DNA from: Aphrophora alni
Taxonomy: Eukaryota > Arthropoda > Insecta > Hemiptera > Aphrophoridae
Reading direction: 5' to 3'
Length of the DNA: 64,000 bases
Assembly (NCBI GenBank): GCA_963513935.1
Contig: OY740769.1
Span: 100,977,762-101,041,761 of the forward strand
Made by a program: the position numbers and the translations under genes. This document shows, one piece after another, positions 41,190-51,835 of this stretch (positions are counted from its first letter, which is position 1; each line of letters begins with the position of its first letter). Below the pieces are notes generated by a model. The model had not been told where the DNA came from. It searched no databases and worked only from the letters and a program-made list of their open reading frames with translations.

Positions 41190-41570
41190 AATTTCTCACT
41201 CACTCATCCCCAAAAGCAAATAAAAACCAACGAAAACAGTTCGTCACTAGAAATGTCTGTTCGGTAGTTGTCAATAAAAAAGTGAAATTGAATAAGACTC
41301 TAAACTTGGTTTGATTGTGCCTTAGTGTAAATCGTATTTGATTCAAATTGAGTTTTTAAAGACGGGGTTAAATTTAATTTTAATTAATGCTAGTGTACTG
41401 GTTACTTGACAGTTCTATTTTCAATTTTTTGTTATCAATAACTTACAAACCGGTATTGTTTGCCGAGATTGCGATCTATACGTTTTGTTTGGGCATTTTG
41501 AGGCTAAAGATGAACGAAATTTGATCAAAACCGTTCGAACCGAATTTGAGAAAATAGTAATTTTATGTTG
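41190..41570 (+). repeat. dispersed family E, copy 2
   Basis: Landmarks TCACTCACTCATCCCCAAAA, CGTCACTAGAAATGTCTGTT, CGGTAGTTGTCAATAAAAAA, AGTGTAAATCGTATTTGATT, and GTTCGAACCGAATTTGAG. The AGTGTAAATCGT-TTT segment is the counterpart of the 95-bp unit at 49,246-50,200. Confidence 0.6.
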
Positions 41571-42560
41571 TTTCTTTATGTCAAATATATATGTGAGAAA
41601 GTAAGAATCTTACAAACTAAAACAATTATTAAACATACACTACTTAGCTTATGGAAATATCGCATACAGAAATCTAGCTCATCTACTAAATTAAGTAATT
41701 ATTTAGAGCCACCAAAATTTTAAAACAATTTATAAATAACAACATGTGCTGCAAAAATTAAAATTGTGCCTTTGCCGATATTGATATAAATGCAATTTTT
41801 CCGAGCGGTCAACGTGAACCATTCAGAATTTAAAATAAGCCACCTTTTTGTGCTGTTGTTTATTTTAAAATATTTGCTATTTTAACTTGATGTGAATTTA
41901 TGTCCGAACATCAAATTTTAATCAGTTTAATACAACTGATCCCTTAGGGTGAATCACTCACAGTGAGTTCGGTTTGTCCTTCTTGTTAAAAGGTGAAAAC
42001 CTCTCGGTGATCACCCCCAAATCCAAAAATAATAATAAAATACTCCTACAATAATAGCGTCATAGTTGGAAAAGAACATTAGTTGATAGAGACCCGAAAA
42101 AACAGACAAAAGAAAGGAATCTAAACCCAAGACTACATGAAAAAAAAAATTACAAAAGTAACAGAAATCATAGAAAGCAACGTAGCTATTTTCAAGATTA
42201 CCTGTAATTGTATTAAAAATGTACTGATAAGGTAAAGCGAAACTTTTGAACTTGATGACCTATTGGAGGAAATGACCTTTTCTTCTGTAGAGAGGCACAA
42301 AGCAGTGTACATTATGAAGGTTATGCATTGTTTTGTTTTACATCCGCATCAAAGTGCGGGAAATGTCAAAGTATAAAAGTAGGTTTCATAGAAACTTTCA
42401 ATAACCACTTGGACTTGGGAAAATAGGATTTTTCTTAATTAATCGTGTACACGAAATTTCACATTCATATTGTTTACTCTCCTACATATGCGTAAGTATA
42501 GGGAAAATAAAGTTACATCAATATACGTTTTAAAGTCACACGAGTCCAAAAAAGTGTTAA
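41571..42560. other. unassigned stretch with family C traces
   Basis: No gene recognised. CCCTTAGGGTGAATCACTCA followed by TTGTTAAAAGGTGAAAACCT (41,942-42,010) resembles the outer landmarks of family C. Nearby, AAAGGAATCTAAACCCAAGA (about 42,113) resembles the family C copy near 54,650. Confidence 0.4.
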
Positions 42561-42564
42561 AAAA

Positions 42565-42790
42565 TATATATATCTGTCGTATTTTATACAGCTCAAATGT
42601 GTGCACCGATTTTAATCAAATTCGGTATGTGGGCATATTTTGATAAGCTCAGGACATCTTTGACATTTATTTTATAACTTAAAATTTTGGGGCAGGTGTC
42701 ATAAGAAAAAAATCCTTAAACTACGATTTTTTGGGTCAAATTTCAAGCATTCGCTGTACTTTACTTGTCTTCTAAGGAGATGAGAACACT
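42565..42790 (+). repeat. dispersed family A, copy 4
   Basis: Landmarks ATCTGTCGTATTTTATACAG, GCACCGATTTTAATCAAATT, GTATGTGGGCATATTTTGAT, TTGGGGCAGGTGTCATAAGA. The GGTGTCATAAGAAAA piece is the single-copy form of the 31-bp unit at 59,950-61,290. Confidence 0.65.
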
Positions 42791-42964
42791 GCTGTCGGCC
42801 AAATCATTAGTGAAAATTTTATCTTAGTAACTGTAGTAAGTGAAAACTCAAAAATATGGTGTGAAAATACTGTATAAGTACTTTTTACTAATTCAAAACG
42901 TTTTATTTTCGCACAAAATTGAAATATCATACTTTTCTTATCTTAGCAATACTTTCTCTAAAGT

Positions 42965-43655
42965 ATTCTATTACTAGTTGTGTTTCATTTATTGATGTCA
43001 TGTAAAATTTACATACCACATATTATATTTTTGTCTTAGGTATTTCTTTTATTGAAATCATGTAAATTTCATATACCACAAAATATATTTTTGTCTTAAC
43101 TGTTTCATTTATTGATGTCATGGAAAATTTACATACCACATATTATATTATTGTCTTAGGTGTTTCTTTTATTGAAATCATGTAAATTTCATATACCACA
43201 AAATATATTTTTGTCTTAAGTGTTTCATTTATTGATGTCATGTAAAATTTACATACCACAAAATATATTTTTGTCTTAAGTGTTTCATTTATTGATGTCA
43301 TGTAAAATATACATACCACATATTTTATTTTTGTCTTAAGTGTTTCATTTATTGATGTCATGTAAAATTTACATACCACATATTTTATTTTTGTATTAAG
43401 TGTTTCATTTATTGATGTCATGTAAAATTTACATACCACATATTTTATTTTTGTCTTAAGTGTTTCATTTATTGATGTCATGTAAAATTTACATACCACA
43501 TATTTTATTTTTGTCTTAAGTGTTTCATTTATTGATGTCATGTAAAATTTACATACCACATATTATTATATGTTTGTCTTAAGTGTTTCTTTTATTGTTG
43601 TCATATAAAATTTACATATCACATATTATATTTTTGTCTTAAGTGTTTCATTTTC
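42965..43655. repeat. 60-bp minisatellite, about 11 units
   Basis: Period 60 bp: GTGTTTCATTTATTGATGTC, ATGTAAAATTTACATACCAC and ATATTATATTTTTGTCTTAA. The first four units alternate between two variants (GATGTCATGTAAAATTTAC and GAAATCATGTAAATTTCAT), so they show a 120-bp higher-order period. On the minus strand the period gives a 138-codon frame made of a 20-residue repeat; it is a by-product of the period. Confidence 0.95.
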
Positions 43656-44325
43656 AATTTGGTGCTTCATTACAGATATGTTTGCTGTTATATAAGGGCT
43701 TCGAAATGTATGTGTTTTCCTAATTTAAAAATGTATGGCAAAACGAAAATAATCAAATACATGGTACAATTTATTTTTTAACTGTTAGGGTTTATTAGTC
43801 TAAAGATTATAGGACGATCATTTATAGCTTGATTTGTGCGCAGCTTAATGGATTACGTTTAGTTGTAATCAACTAATATCTTGTTTGTCGTTGTTGTTTG
43901 TTAAATCATATCAATATTTTATATATTTTTTATCTTCTTTTAATACAATTTTTTTTCTACTTTTCTGATACTGTATCGACTGGAATTGCTATTTTTTACC
44001 AAGTTTCAGTTTAAAAAATGAAGCAAGATGTAGTTTTTAGTGGATTGCTTTTTTGGAAAGTTTGTACATAATTATGTTTTTTATGTATATATTATTTTAA
44101 ATTAGGACAAGTTAAATATCATATTCAATACGGTTTTTTTTAATCATAAGACAAATATATTGTTCCCCTTATGTTTTACCAATGACTTGTTTGGAGTAGT
44201 TTTCAATCAATTTCTATGAAGATTACCATTCAATAGGTATTACTTAACAATTAGGAAACCTTAAGAAAGTTGTCAGAAGTGTTTGGAGTTGCGAGTCACT
44301 ACTCGTCTAGGGCGGGAAGTCAGAG
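43656..44325. other. unassigned AT-rich stretch
   Basis: No gene or repeat boundary recognised. Confidence 0.4.
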
Positions 44326-44329
44326 AGGG

Positions 44330-44510
44330 TTTTTAGCTGGATCTACACCTTTATTCATATTCTCCTATTTCATCTTTACTACCAGGTGTGTAATTTATCT
44401 TTATTTGGTACTTTCAACCTGATGCTATTTATTATTCGGCGACTAAGGGGTCACTATTTTATACACTTTTTCTTTTTATAAGGGAATGATGACTGAGAGG
44501 TTTGGGTGGA
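44330..44510 (+). repeat. dispersed family C, copy 3
   Basis: Landmarks AGCTGGATCTACACCTTTAT, TTTCATCTTTACTACCAGGT, CGACTAAGGGGTCAC and TTATAAGGGAATGATGACTG. The GA/CT inverted repeat begins just after it. Confidence 0.6.
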
Positions 44511-44564
44511 TTCCAACTCCCAACCTTGAAAGAGAAAGTATGAGGGCATTTCAACTCCCGACCC

Positions 44565-44715
<151 letters not shown>

Positions 44716-45073
44716 AATTGCAGTACGCATCGGCACACCCGATGTTGTGTCACCAGACTGTTTGACCAAAGTCTCAGGGAGCGTTAGTTGGTTGAAGATT
44801 AGCGAAAGATGAAGGTCGAAAGATGAACGCAGAGAGGGGAATTCGGGTTGATGGTGGACGGAGTTAAATTTGTAAGACATAAGGTATTCAAGTGCGGTAA
44901 GATTAGGTTTTTTTGTGAACGTCGACGCAATTACGACTGCGAAGCTAGGTGTCTCACTCAAGGTAACTACTCTAATATTTAAGTTTTCTCTAACACCACT
45001 TTTCCGTAGTTAAACTGGTTTACGAGGTTTAGGTTAGGATGGTTAGATTAGGTTAGATGCGTACTGAAATATT

Positions 45074-45076
<3 letters not shown>

Positions 45077-45169
<93 letters not shown>
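45077..45169. repeat. (CT)n microsatellite
   Basis: About 46 CT repeats, the reverse-complement counterpart of the (GA)n run. Confidence 0.97.
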
Positions 45170-45171
<2 letters not shown>

Positions 45172-45224
45172 GGTTTGGAGTTGAAATGCCCTCATACTTT
45201 CACTTTCAAGGTTGGGAGTTGAAA

Positions 45225-46055
45225 CTCAGCCTTTCACTCAGGTTGGGAGGTTTATTTCCTTTAAACAACAACTGGCTGATAACGCAATCTCTGGATCCAA
45301 GAAGCCTAGAGTTATGAGTTTTTTCACATGGTTTAGGGTAGGTCTGTAGACGCGTACTAAGAAAGGGTTTTGAAAATATTCCACTCCTAGAGTGTTTATT
45401 ACCCCTACAACGGTGTTTATTAACCCTAAAAAAAAGTATCTTTGTTATTTATGGGTTGATTTTGATCAAAATTAGTGTGTTGCTGTATTTAGGCATCATT
45501 TATGTCCATAGCACCACCATTAGGGTTGTGGTAAAAAAAAACTTCTTTATAAAATTATCTCAATTATCCCAAGGTAAAACTGGGGCCATCAGTAAGTCAA
45601 TCATATTTGCAAAATGATATTTGCAATCATATTACTCTAGCATTTTGAGATATAAAGTGCAGTTCTCGTACAGTAGGCCTAATTGTATAGAATTGCGGAA
45701 ACATATCTAGTTTCGTTATATATTTATTTATGTAAGCATTAAAGCGTAGGTTTTGTCAACAGGATGTAATGACGTAGAAGGCCTCGACTGCTGACGTATC
45801 TATCTCTCAAATTTATGAAGCACAAACATTACATAAATTTACCCACACACCCATAAAGAAAACCCCCAGTTTTATGGGGGGGGGATAACTTCTAAAACCC
45901 AGTAGCTGATTCAGAATGTATTCGTCAAATAGTGAAAATAAACGTTGAACATCGTCTTAAAGAGTAGAATATTTGAAGATGTATTTCGAGTTATCAAATT
46001 TTGACGAAATGGGGATTTGGGTGAAATATATAATTAGAGGTCCCAAAATAAAAGA
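45225..46055. other. unassigned stretch
   Basis: No gene recognised. It includes a G run of nine bases near 45,879. The GTAGGTCTGTAGACGCGTACTA segment near 45,338 weakly repeats the GATGCGTACT end of the inverted repeat. Confidence 0.4.
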
Positions 46056-46059
46056 CCCT

Positions 46060-46300
46060 CGGGAGCTCACTTTAGTAAATACGAGCCTGGCAATCCAGAG
46101 GGAACTATACTTTTTTCCCTTGTATCCTTGGGTTAGATCCCTCTCTTTCATCTTTCTTATCAAGGTCTCTCTCTTGACCAACTCTTGTTTTCTTCCGACC
46201 ATTATTAAAATTTTCGAGAGGTAGTGAATCTTTATTTTACGTTCTTTCTTTTTTTATAAGGGGATGATGACCGAAGCGCTTTCCACCTTTAAACAACAAG
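46060..46300 (+). repeat. dispersed family C, copy 4 (best preserved)
   Basis: Landmarks CCCTCGGGAGCTCACTTTAG, GAGCCTGGCAATCCAG, TAGATCCCTCTCTTTCATCT, ATCAAGGTCTCTCTCTTGAC, TCTTTATTTTACGTTCTTTC, AAGGGGATGATGACCGAAG and CACCTTTAAACAACAAGG. About 240 bp, no coding capacity. I could not see a tRNA-like head or poly(A) tail, so SINE identity is not established. Confidence 0.75.
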
Positions 46301-47635
46301 GAAAGAATCCTCACATTTCCCACTTTATCTGTAGCCCTACATATATTTTCCGAACCTTCTCTTACTAACCTACTAACGTACATCATAAACTGCTCCAACA
46401 CTCCTATCTGCTGAGAAAGCAGAAATCCTGTTCTGTATCGAGAGAAAACGTGAATCTATTAGAAATTATAAAAAGTCGTAGAAAGTGTAAGTCTCGGAGC
46501 TTTCATTCCGTAGTGTGGGTAAACGTGCAAATTTTGGCATACATTTATCGTTGAATCACGTTTCGTGTACTACAATATAAATAATGCCGCGTTAGCGATA
46601 TTACACAGTTGGGGGGGGAGGGGGAGATTCAATTTAGACGTGATAGATTGTAACATAGGAACATAAAATCTCGTTTTCCTTACGTAATTTTTTTATATTA
46701 CTATTTACGTCGGCTAAATGTAAATATTAAGCCGTCTCCACTGGTTTCGCACACGTCACGGCCCTTGCAGGTACATATGTGAAGAAGCCTCCACAAGATA
46801 CTCTCATTTCGGTGACTCGGCACTGCTGAATCTGTTAAATATACGATTATCACATTTTCTTGGCGAGTTATAAATTATATATTTGACCATAACTTCACTA
46901 TTTCGTCGTCGTCCTAGAGAAGTGAAGTTGGTACCAAAAACTGCTTAAAATGGCTGCCATTTTCAATTAGATTTTTCTAAATTTCAATACTTTTGTATCA
47001 ACATAATGTAGTCCCCTATACTAAATTTCACGTTCCTATTTTAATTTTTGTGGCCGTAATCGTGCTTCCATGAAGATCAGTCAATATAAAAAGTTGAAAT
47101 TGTTGATGATTAACAAACATACTCTATATTTCTTATACTTGGTTAAGTATAGGGCATGTCGTATTGGGTATTATGTCAGATAGGACATGTCATTTAATTC
47201 AATAGAATTGTTAATTAATTCTTTGTTTTCAAGATCATCTTAAGGTTAATTCAATTTTGGTTTTAAATCATTTATTTTTTTGTAAATTTTTGTTCTACAT
47301 TTTATTAAACGAGAAAATTTTAACCAAAAGAATTTTTAATTTAACCTAAAATTTGTAAGACTTTTAACAAAATATCTGGAACTCTCCTGATTTAAGAATT
47401 TGTGTCTCGAAAAACATCAGTTTTACAGGAAAACAGTAACTCTTGGTGCAGATTGATTATTAATATTGGATGGATATGTTAGACATAAAAACTCCACTTG
47501 TTTTAAGGTAGAATAAGAATGTAAAGAATATATAACTGGCGTTAAAGTCCCGGTACCTACGTTAAAGTATCTCTTAAAACTTAAAGAGTAGAAAACTCAA
47601 ATTTTAGAAATGGTTTTTTTGTGTATAAAACACCA
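46301..47635. other. unassigned stretch
   Basis: No gene recognised. It includes a G-rich run near 46,610 (GGGGGGGGAGGGGG) and a GGCTGCCATTTTCAATTAG segment near 46,952. Confidence 0.35.
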
Positions 47636-47640
47636 TACTT

Positions 47641-47889
47641 TTGGATTATAAAGTAAAATTTTCAAATGTAAAGCTCTATCGAGTAACACCTCAATTTATC
47701 CCAGCGCGGTTACACAACGGTCTGGACAACTACATGGAAAGAGCTTCTCAGCATGGTACATGGAATACCGATAGAAGTACTAACAGAGGAAGGAGGGTGG
47801 TTTTTAGTGAGCTAGAATCCCACACTATTGGGAGTACTGAATTCCTCTTGTGTGAACAAGATTTTTCACCTTCCACTAAATATAAATAA
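47641..47889 (+). other. unrecognised 82-codon frame with A-rich tail
   Basis: The frame opens at TTG, contains RLHNGLDNYMERASQHGTWN and ends with a SPSTKYK segment. It is followed immediately by an AAATAAATAAAAATAAAAAA stretch that could be the tail of a retroposed element. I recognise no domain. It may be the last part of a LINE protein, but this is a guess. Confidence 0.25.
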
Positions 47890-48299
47890 ATAAAAATAAA
47901 AAAGCTTAAAGTTTGAGATTGTAGTCGTATGTTATAAAATCCAGCTTAAACATCAAATTAAGCAGCAAATCACCCTAAAACGAGTTGAATTTGTTGTGAC
48001 AATTCTGAATATAATTGGCGATAATAAAACTGAAAGTGTTTCAGTGATGAAGCAAATTTCGCATAAATGGCTCTTTACAGTTACAAGGGTCTACCCATGC
48101 ATCGTGGAGCTTTCTTGTGACTTGCCATGGACATTTTCCCTTACGTTTTTAATGACACTGTCCACGCTGAGAAAATTCGGGCCCATAGAGACTCCTGGTA
48201 TGATCGAGCTCACCTAGTTATTTTCCGAGCAACATATAGACACTTACTGCTAATGTAAAAAAACTTGATTATGTTCTGCATCTTTGTGTATAGAAATAA
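47890..48299. other. unassigned stretch
   Basis: A 73-codon frame at 47,996-48,217 has no known motif. Nothing else recognised. Confidence 0.35.
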
Positions 48300-48480
48300 A
48301 TACTTTACCTGACCCATAAGTTTAGTTATCTTACCTCCAAATCCTTAACACCTTGTATCCCTAACGCCATATTGATGACACCTAACCTAACCTAACCTTA
48401 CCTAACCTAACCTGACCCATAAGCTTAGTTATCTTACCTCCAAATCCCTAAAACTTTTATTGATGACACTGTATTTTAAA
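48300..48480. repeat. about 101-bp duplication flanking TTAGG-type telomere motifs
   Basis: TGACCCATAAGTTTAGTTAT at 48,311 and TGACCCATAAGCTTAGTTAT at 48,412 start a repeated segment continuing with CTTACCTCCAAATCC and, further on, TTGATGACAC. Between them are about seven CCTAA units (48,382-48,411), the complement of the arthropod telomere repeat TTAGG. This is a short interstitial tract, not a chromosome end. Confidence 0.75.
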
Positions 48481-49190
48481 ACAAAACAAAACAAAAAAAA
48501 AAACAGCAAACGAACATATTTTGCAACGCAGATTATTTTTGTATAACTTCTAATAATAGTCATTGTTTATTGTTAAAACAATTAAAATTCACGATACAAA
48601 TTTAATCAACCGCTGACCATATTTACCAAGAATTACTCGATATACGAGACGGAGTGTTACTCAATTCTCTTTTGAAACATCACGTCAAGTGAAGTGTGCC
48701 AACTGCCAAAGTACTTTCAACAGATGACTCATTCGGATTATATGATTCATAATACGTGATTTACATCAGTCGATACATACTCGTACATAACAAATGTTTA
48801 AGTTTATCGATGAAGTATAGTTGAAGGTGAACTACCAGCTGCGAGCTGCGAGTACAAGAAGAGATACAACCTACGTTAACCTTGAAAAGCAGGATCAGTT
48901 TGATATCGTCATGAACTGTGAAGTTTATCAGAAGGAATTTATTGATTTAATTTATTTGTAATTTATATAGGAGAACCACGTAGCTTAGTTATAGATCGTA
49001 CAGTTATCTAGTGTAGTTAGGACTAGTGAACAATCAAAGCTTGTGTATGTTGGAAAGTGGTCGAAGGTGGTGTTCCGTGGTACCTACTCTCCCACCTTCA
49101 TTAGTCTAACTGGCATAAAGAAAAAAAAGTTTAAATTGAGTAAAATATATTAACCAACCTAACCTAACCGATCCTTAGAACAGACCAAAT
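48481..49190. other. unassigned stretch
   Basis: No gene recognised. AACCTAACCTAACCG at about 49,155 is another short TTAGG-type tract. Confidence 0.4.
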
Positions 49191-49194
49191 CTAT

Positions 49195-50200
49195 TCATCA
49201 CCATCAGTTCGGTAGATGTCAGTCAAAAAGTCGCAAGGACAACAGGCAAAATAAAGCTTAAACTGTTTCTCAGCGTAAATCGTGTTTCATTAACCACCAA
49301 TTTATTATATCAATTTATCATCACATTTCAATGAGGTGAGGTAAATAAAGTTTAAACTTGTTTTTCAGCGTAAATCGTGTTTCATTAACCACCTATTTAT
49401 TACATCAATTTATCATCACATTTCAATGAGGTGAGGTAAATAAAGTTTAAACTTGTTTTTCAGCGTAAATCGTGTTTCATTAACCACGTATTTATTACAT
49501 CAATTTATCATCACATTTCAATGAGGTGAGGTAAATAAAGTTTAAACTTGTTTTTCAGCGTAAATCGTGTTTCATAAACCACCTATTTATTATATCAATT
49601 TATCATCACATTTCAATGAGGTGAGGTAAATAAAGTTTAAACTTGTTTTTCAGCGTAAATCGTGTTTCATTAAGCACCTATTTATTATATCAATTTATCA
49701 TCACATTTCAATGAGGTGAGGTAAATAAAGTTTAAACTTGTTTTTCAGCGTAAATCGTGTTTCATTAAGCACCTATTTATTATATCAATTTATCATCACA
49801 TTTCAATGAGGTGAGGTAAATAAAGTTTAAACTTGTTTTTCAGCGTAAATCGTGTTTCATTAACCACCTATTTATTACATCAATTTATCATCACATTTCA
49901 ATGACGTGAGGTAAATAAAGTTTAAACTTGTTTCTCAGCGTAAATCGTGTTTCATAAACCACCTATTTATTACATCAATTTATCATCACATTTCAATGAG
50001 GTGAGGTAAATAAAGTTTAAACTTGTTTTTCAGCGTAAATCGTGTTTCATTAACCATCTATTTATTACATCAATTTATCATCACATTTCAATGAGGTGAG
50101 GTAAATAAAGCTTAAACTTGTTTCTCAGCGTAAATCGTGTTTCATTAACCACCTATTTATTATATCAATTTATCATCACATTTCAATGAGGTGAAGTTAG
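49195..50200 (+). repeat. 95-bp minisatellite, ten units, with family E sequence upstream
   Basis: Period 95 bp (GTAAATAAAGTTTAAACTTG at 49,341, 49,436, 49,531 and onward). The unit continues with TTTTTCAGCGTAAATCGTGT, TTCATTAACCACCTATTTAT and CATCACATTTCAATGAGGTG. The first unit, from about 49,246, is diverged (GCAAAATAAAGCTTAAACTG) and is directly preceded by ATCAGTTCGGTAGATGTCAG, a family E landmark. In the family E copy at 41,190 the corresponding AGTGTAAATCGTATTTGATT is present once. Confidence 0.9.
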
Positions 50201-51140
50201 AGACGGTAGTGCGCCCCGGAATGTAAATAAACTAATCACGGAGTTCTATTTTGTTAATTATATTCAAAACTTTTTCACGGTAGCACGTGAAACAAACAAT
50301 CAAACCTACATTACTATTCATGAAACGTATTCTAATGTATACATTTCTGACCTAAATGTACGAGTCTGTGCACCTTAATGTGCTCTTCGACTGTGTAATG
50401 ATTATGAATTTTGTCATGTTTATGAAAGACAAGGCGACCGTTTTAGAGAACCCTGTCACCCGTGAAGAGTGTCTAGCTACGATAACTGCCGCTTTGTTAA
50501 ACACCAACATTCATTAAGACTACTAAACTAACCGTGGGCTCGGTCGACGCCAGCTTTCTACAGTGTCCACTGTAGTAACGACTTTTTGACCGAGTGTACA
50601 GCTTCTATTTACTATTTGGCATATAGTTTATACTAGTTATTCCCGCATATTCGTTCGCTTGGAAGTCGGGCTAAATACATTAAAAACATATAAAGGAATA
50701 TGTGTAAGCAAGTCATTTACTAAGGCATTTTCCATTTACTTTTATTGGAATTACACTTTTAATTTTCTATTAATTGGTCAATAGATTTTTTTTGAAACTT
50801 TACATACTCGTTAATAAAGTTATCAAAACTTTTGTGTACATATTCCAACACATTGGTTTCATAGAAACAAAATGGTACAACACACAAAAAAAAATTTATA
50901 CCTCTATACATTTATGCTTTTTACTCTTGCAGGTTTAATTGTTGAACAGCTGTTCGATTCACATTGAACAACAATTAATTTTATTGTTTTTTGTAGTTGA
51001 TTTTTACAATTATTGAGCAAGAAGTAAAGTGTTATGCATGACATTGTTTTTAATATAGTTGCAGAATTAATTAAAGTTTAGGTTGACAGCCCAGGTGTTG
51101 ACCCAACAACCACTCACTCAATAATTAAGTAGAAAGACTT
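50201..51140. other. unassigned stretch
   Basis: No gene recognised. Around 50,930-50,990 a short inverted repeat (TTTAATTGTTGAACAGCTGT and TTGAACAACAATTAATTTTA) could form a hairpin. Confidence 0.4.
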
Positions 51141-51149
51141 GTTGGAAAC

Positions 51150-51835
51150 GTAAAGCATAGTTCACCCGACTAGTTTCATACAAAAACCTTGCTAACACGG
51201 CCACCATCCACACGCCAGCTAACAACTTCAATTTTCCAGCCCTAAACGGCTTTGCTTCGGCTAATAGCACCCAACTCCACCCGCATTAGTTAGCTTGCTT
51301 CTGATTGGCCGACAGCTTTACGTTAGGTGCCGGAGCCAGCTAAAGTTTGTTTACCTCACTGAGGAAGAAACCTACCCATCTCGCCCTTTCACTTGACATC
51401 AGTACAACCCAGAACGATAAGACAACCCGTGGCTCCCGACAGGGAAATAAAAAAGGGGAAACCCTAACCTAAAAGAATCCAGCGCAGCCAATCGGCTCCT
51501 GAAAAGGAAATTGTAAGAGCTCCGGCACTGGCGGTATCGGCCTACGCAGCAAATGACCAATAGAAATATGGAGCTGCGAGTTGCCTACCGTGACGCTCGA
51601 ACACGGAGATGTCTCCAGCGAGCAGGACCCATCGCCCCCTGCATCAAGAGTGCGACTCCGCACCGATCTCTTACTCTACCTTGCAACCCATCTGGGCCGT
51701 CTACCCCTCCAATCCCGTCTCTGGTGACCCTAGGGTTCCCCACTGCTCTAACTAGCTTGGGCAATCTGAGATTTTACGCCGCAGTTGCAGTGACGCCTGA
51801 CGTACTGGTCCGAGTTTAGCAAGGAATTTATTTCA
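51150..51835 (+). mobile_element. promoter-bearing GC-rich element, copy 2
   Basis: Diverged relative of 5,725-6,940, with GTTCACCCGACTAGT, CTTCTGATTGGCCGA, CAGCTTTACGTTAGGTG, CTCCTGAAAAGGAAATTG. The CCAAT-type box is conserved, but I see no clear TATA box at the matching place. An 88-codon frame at 51,553-51,819 has no recognisable motif. Confidence 0.45.

Noticed and set aside
48382..48411. True telomere
   Set aside because: Only about seven imperfect CCTAA units inside ordinary sequence.
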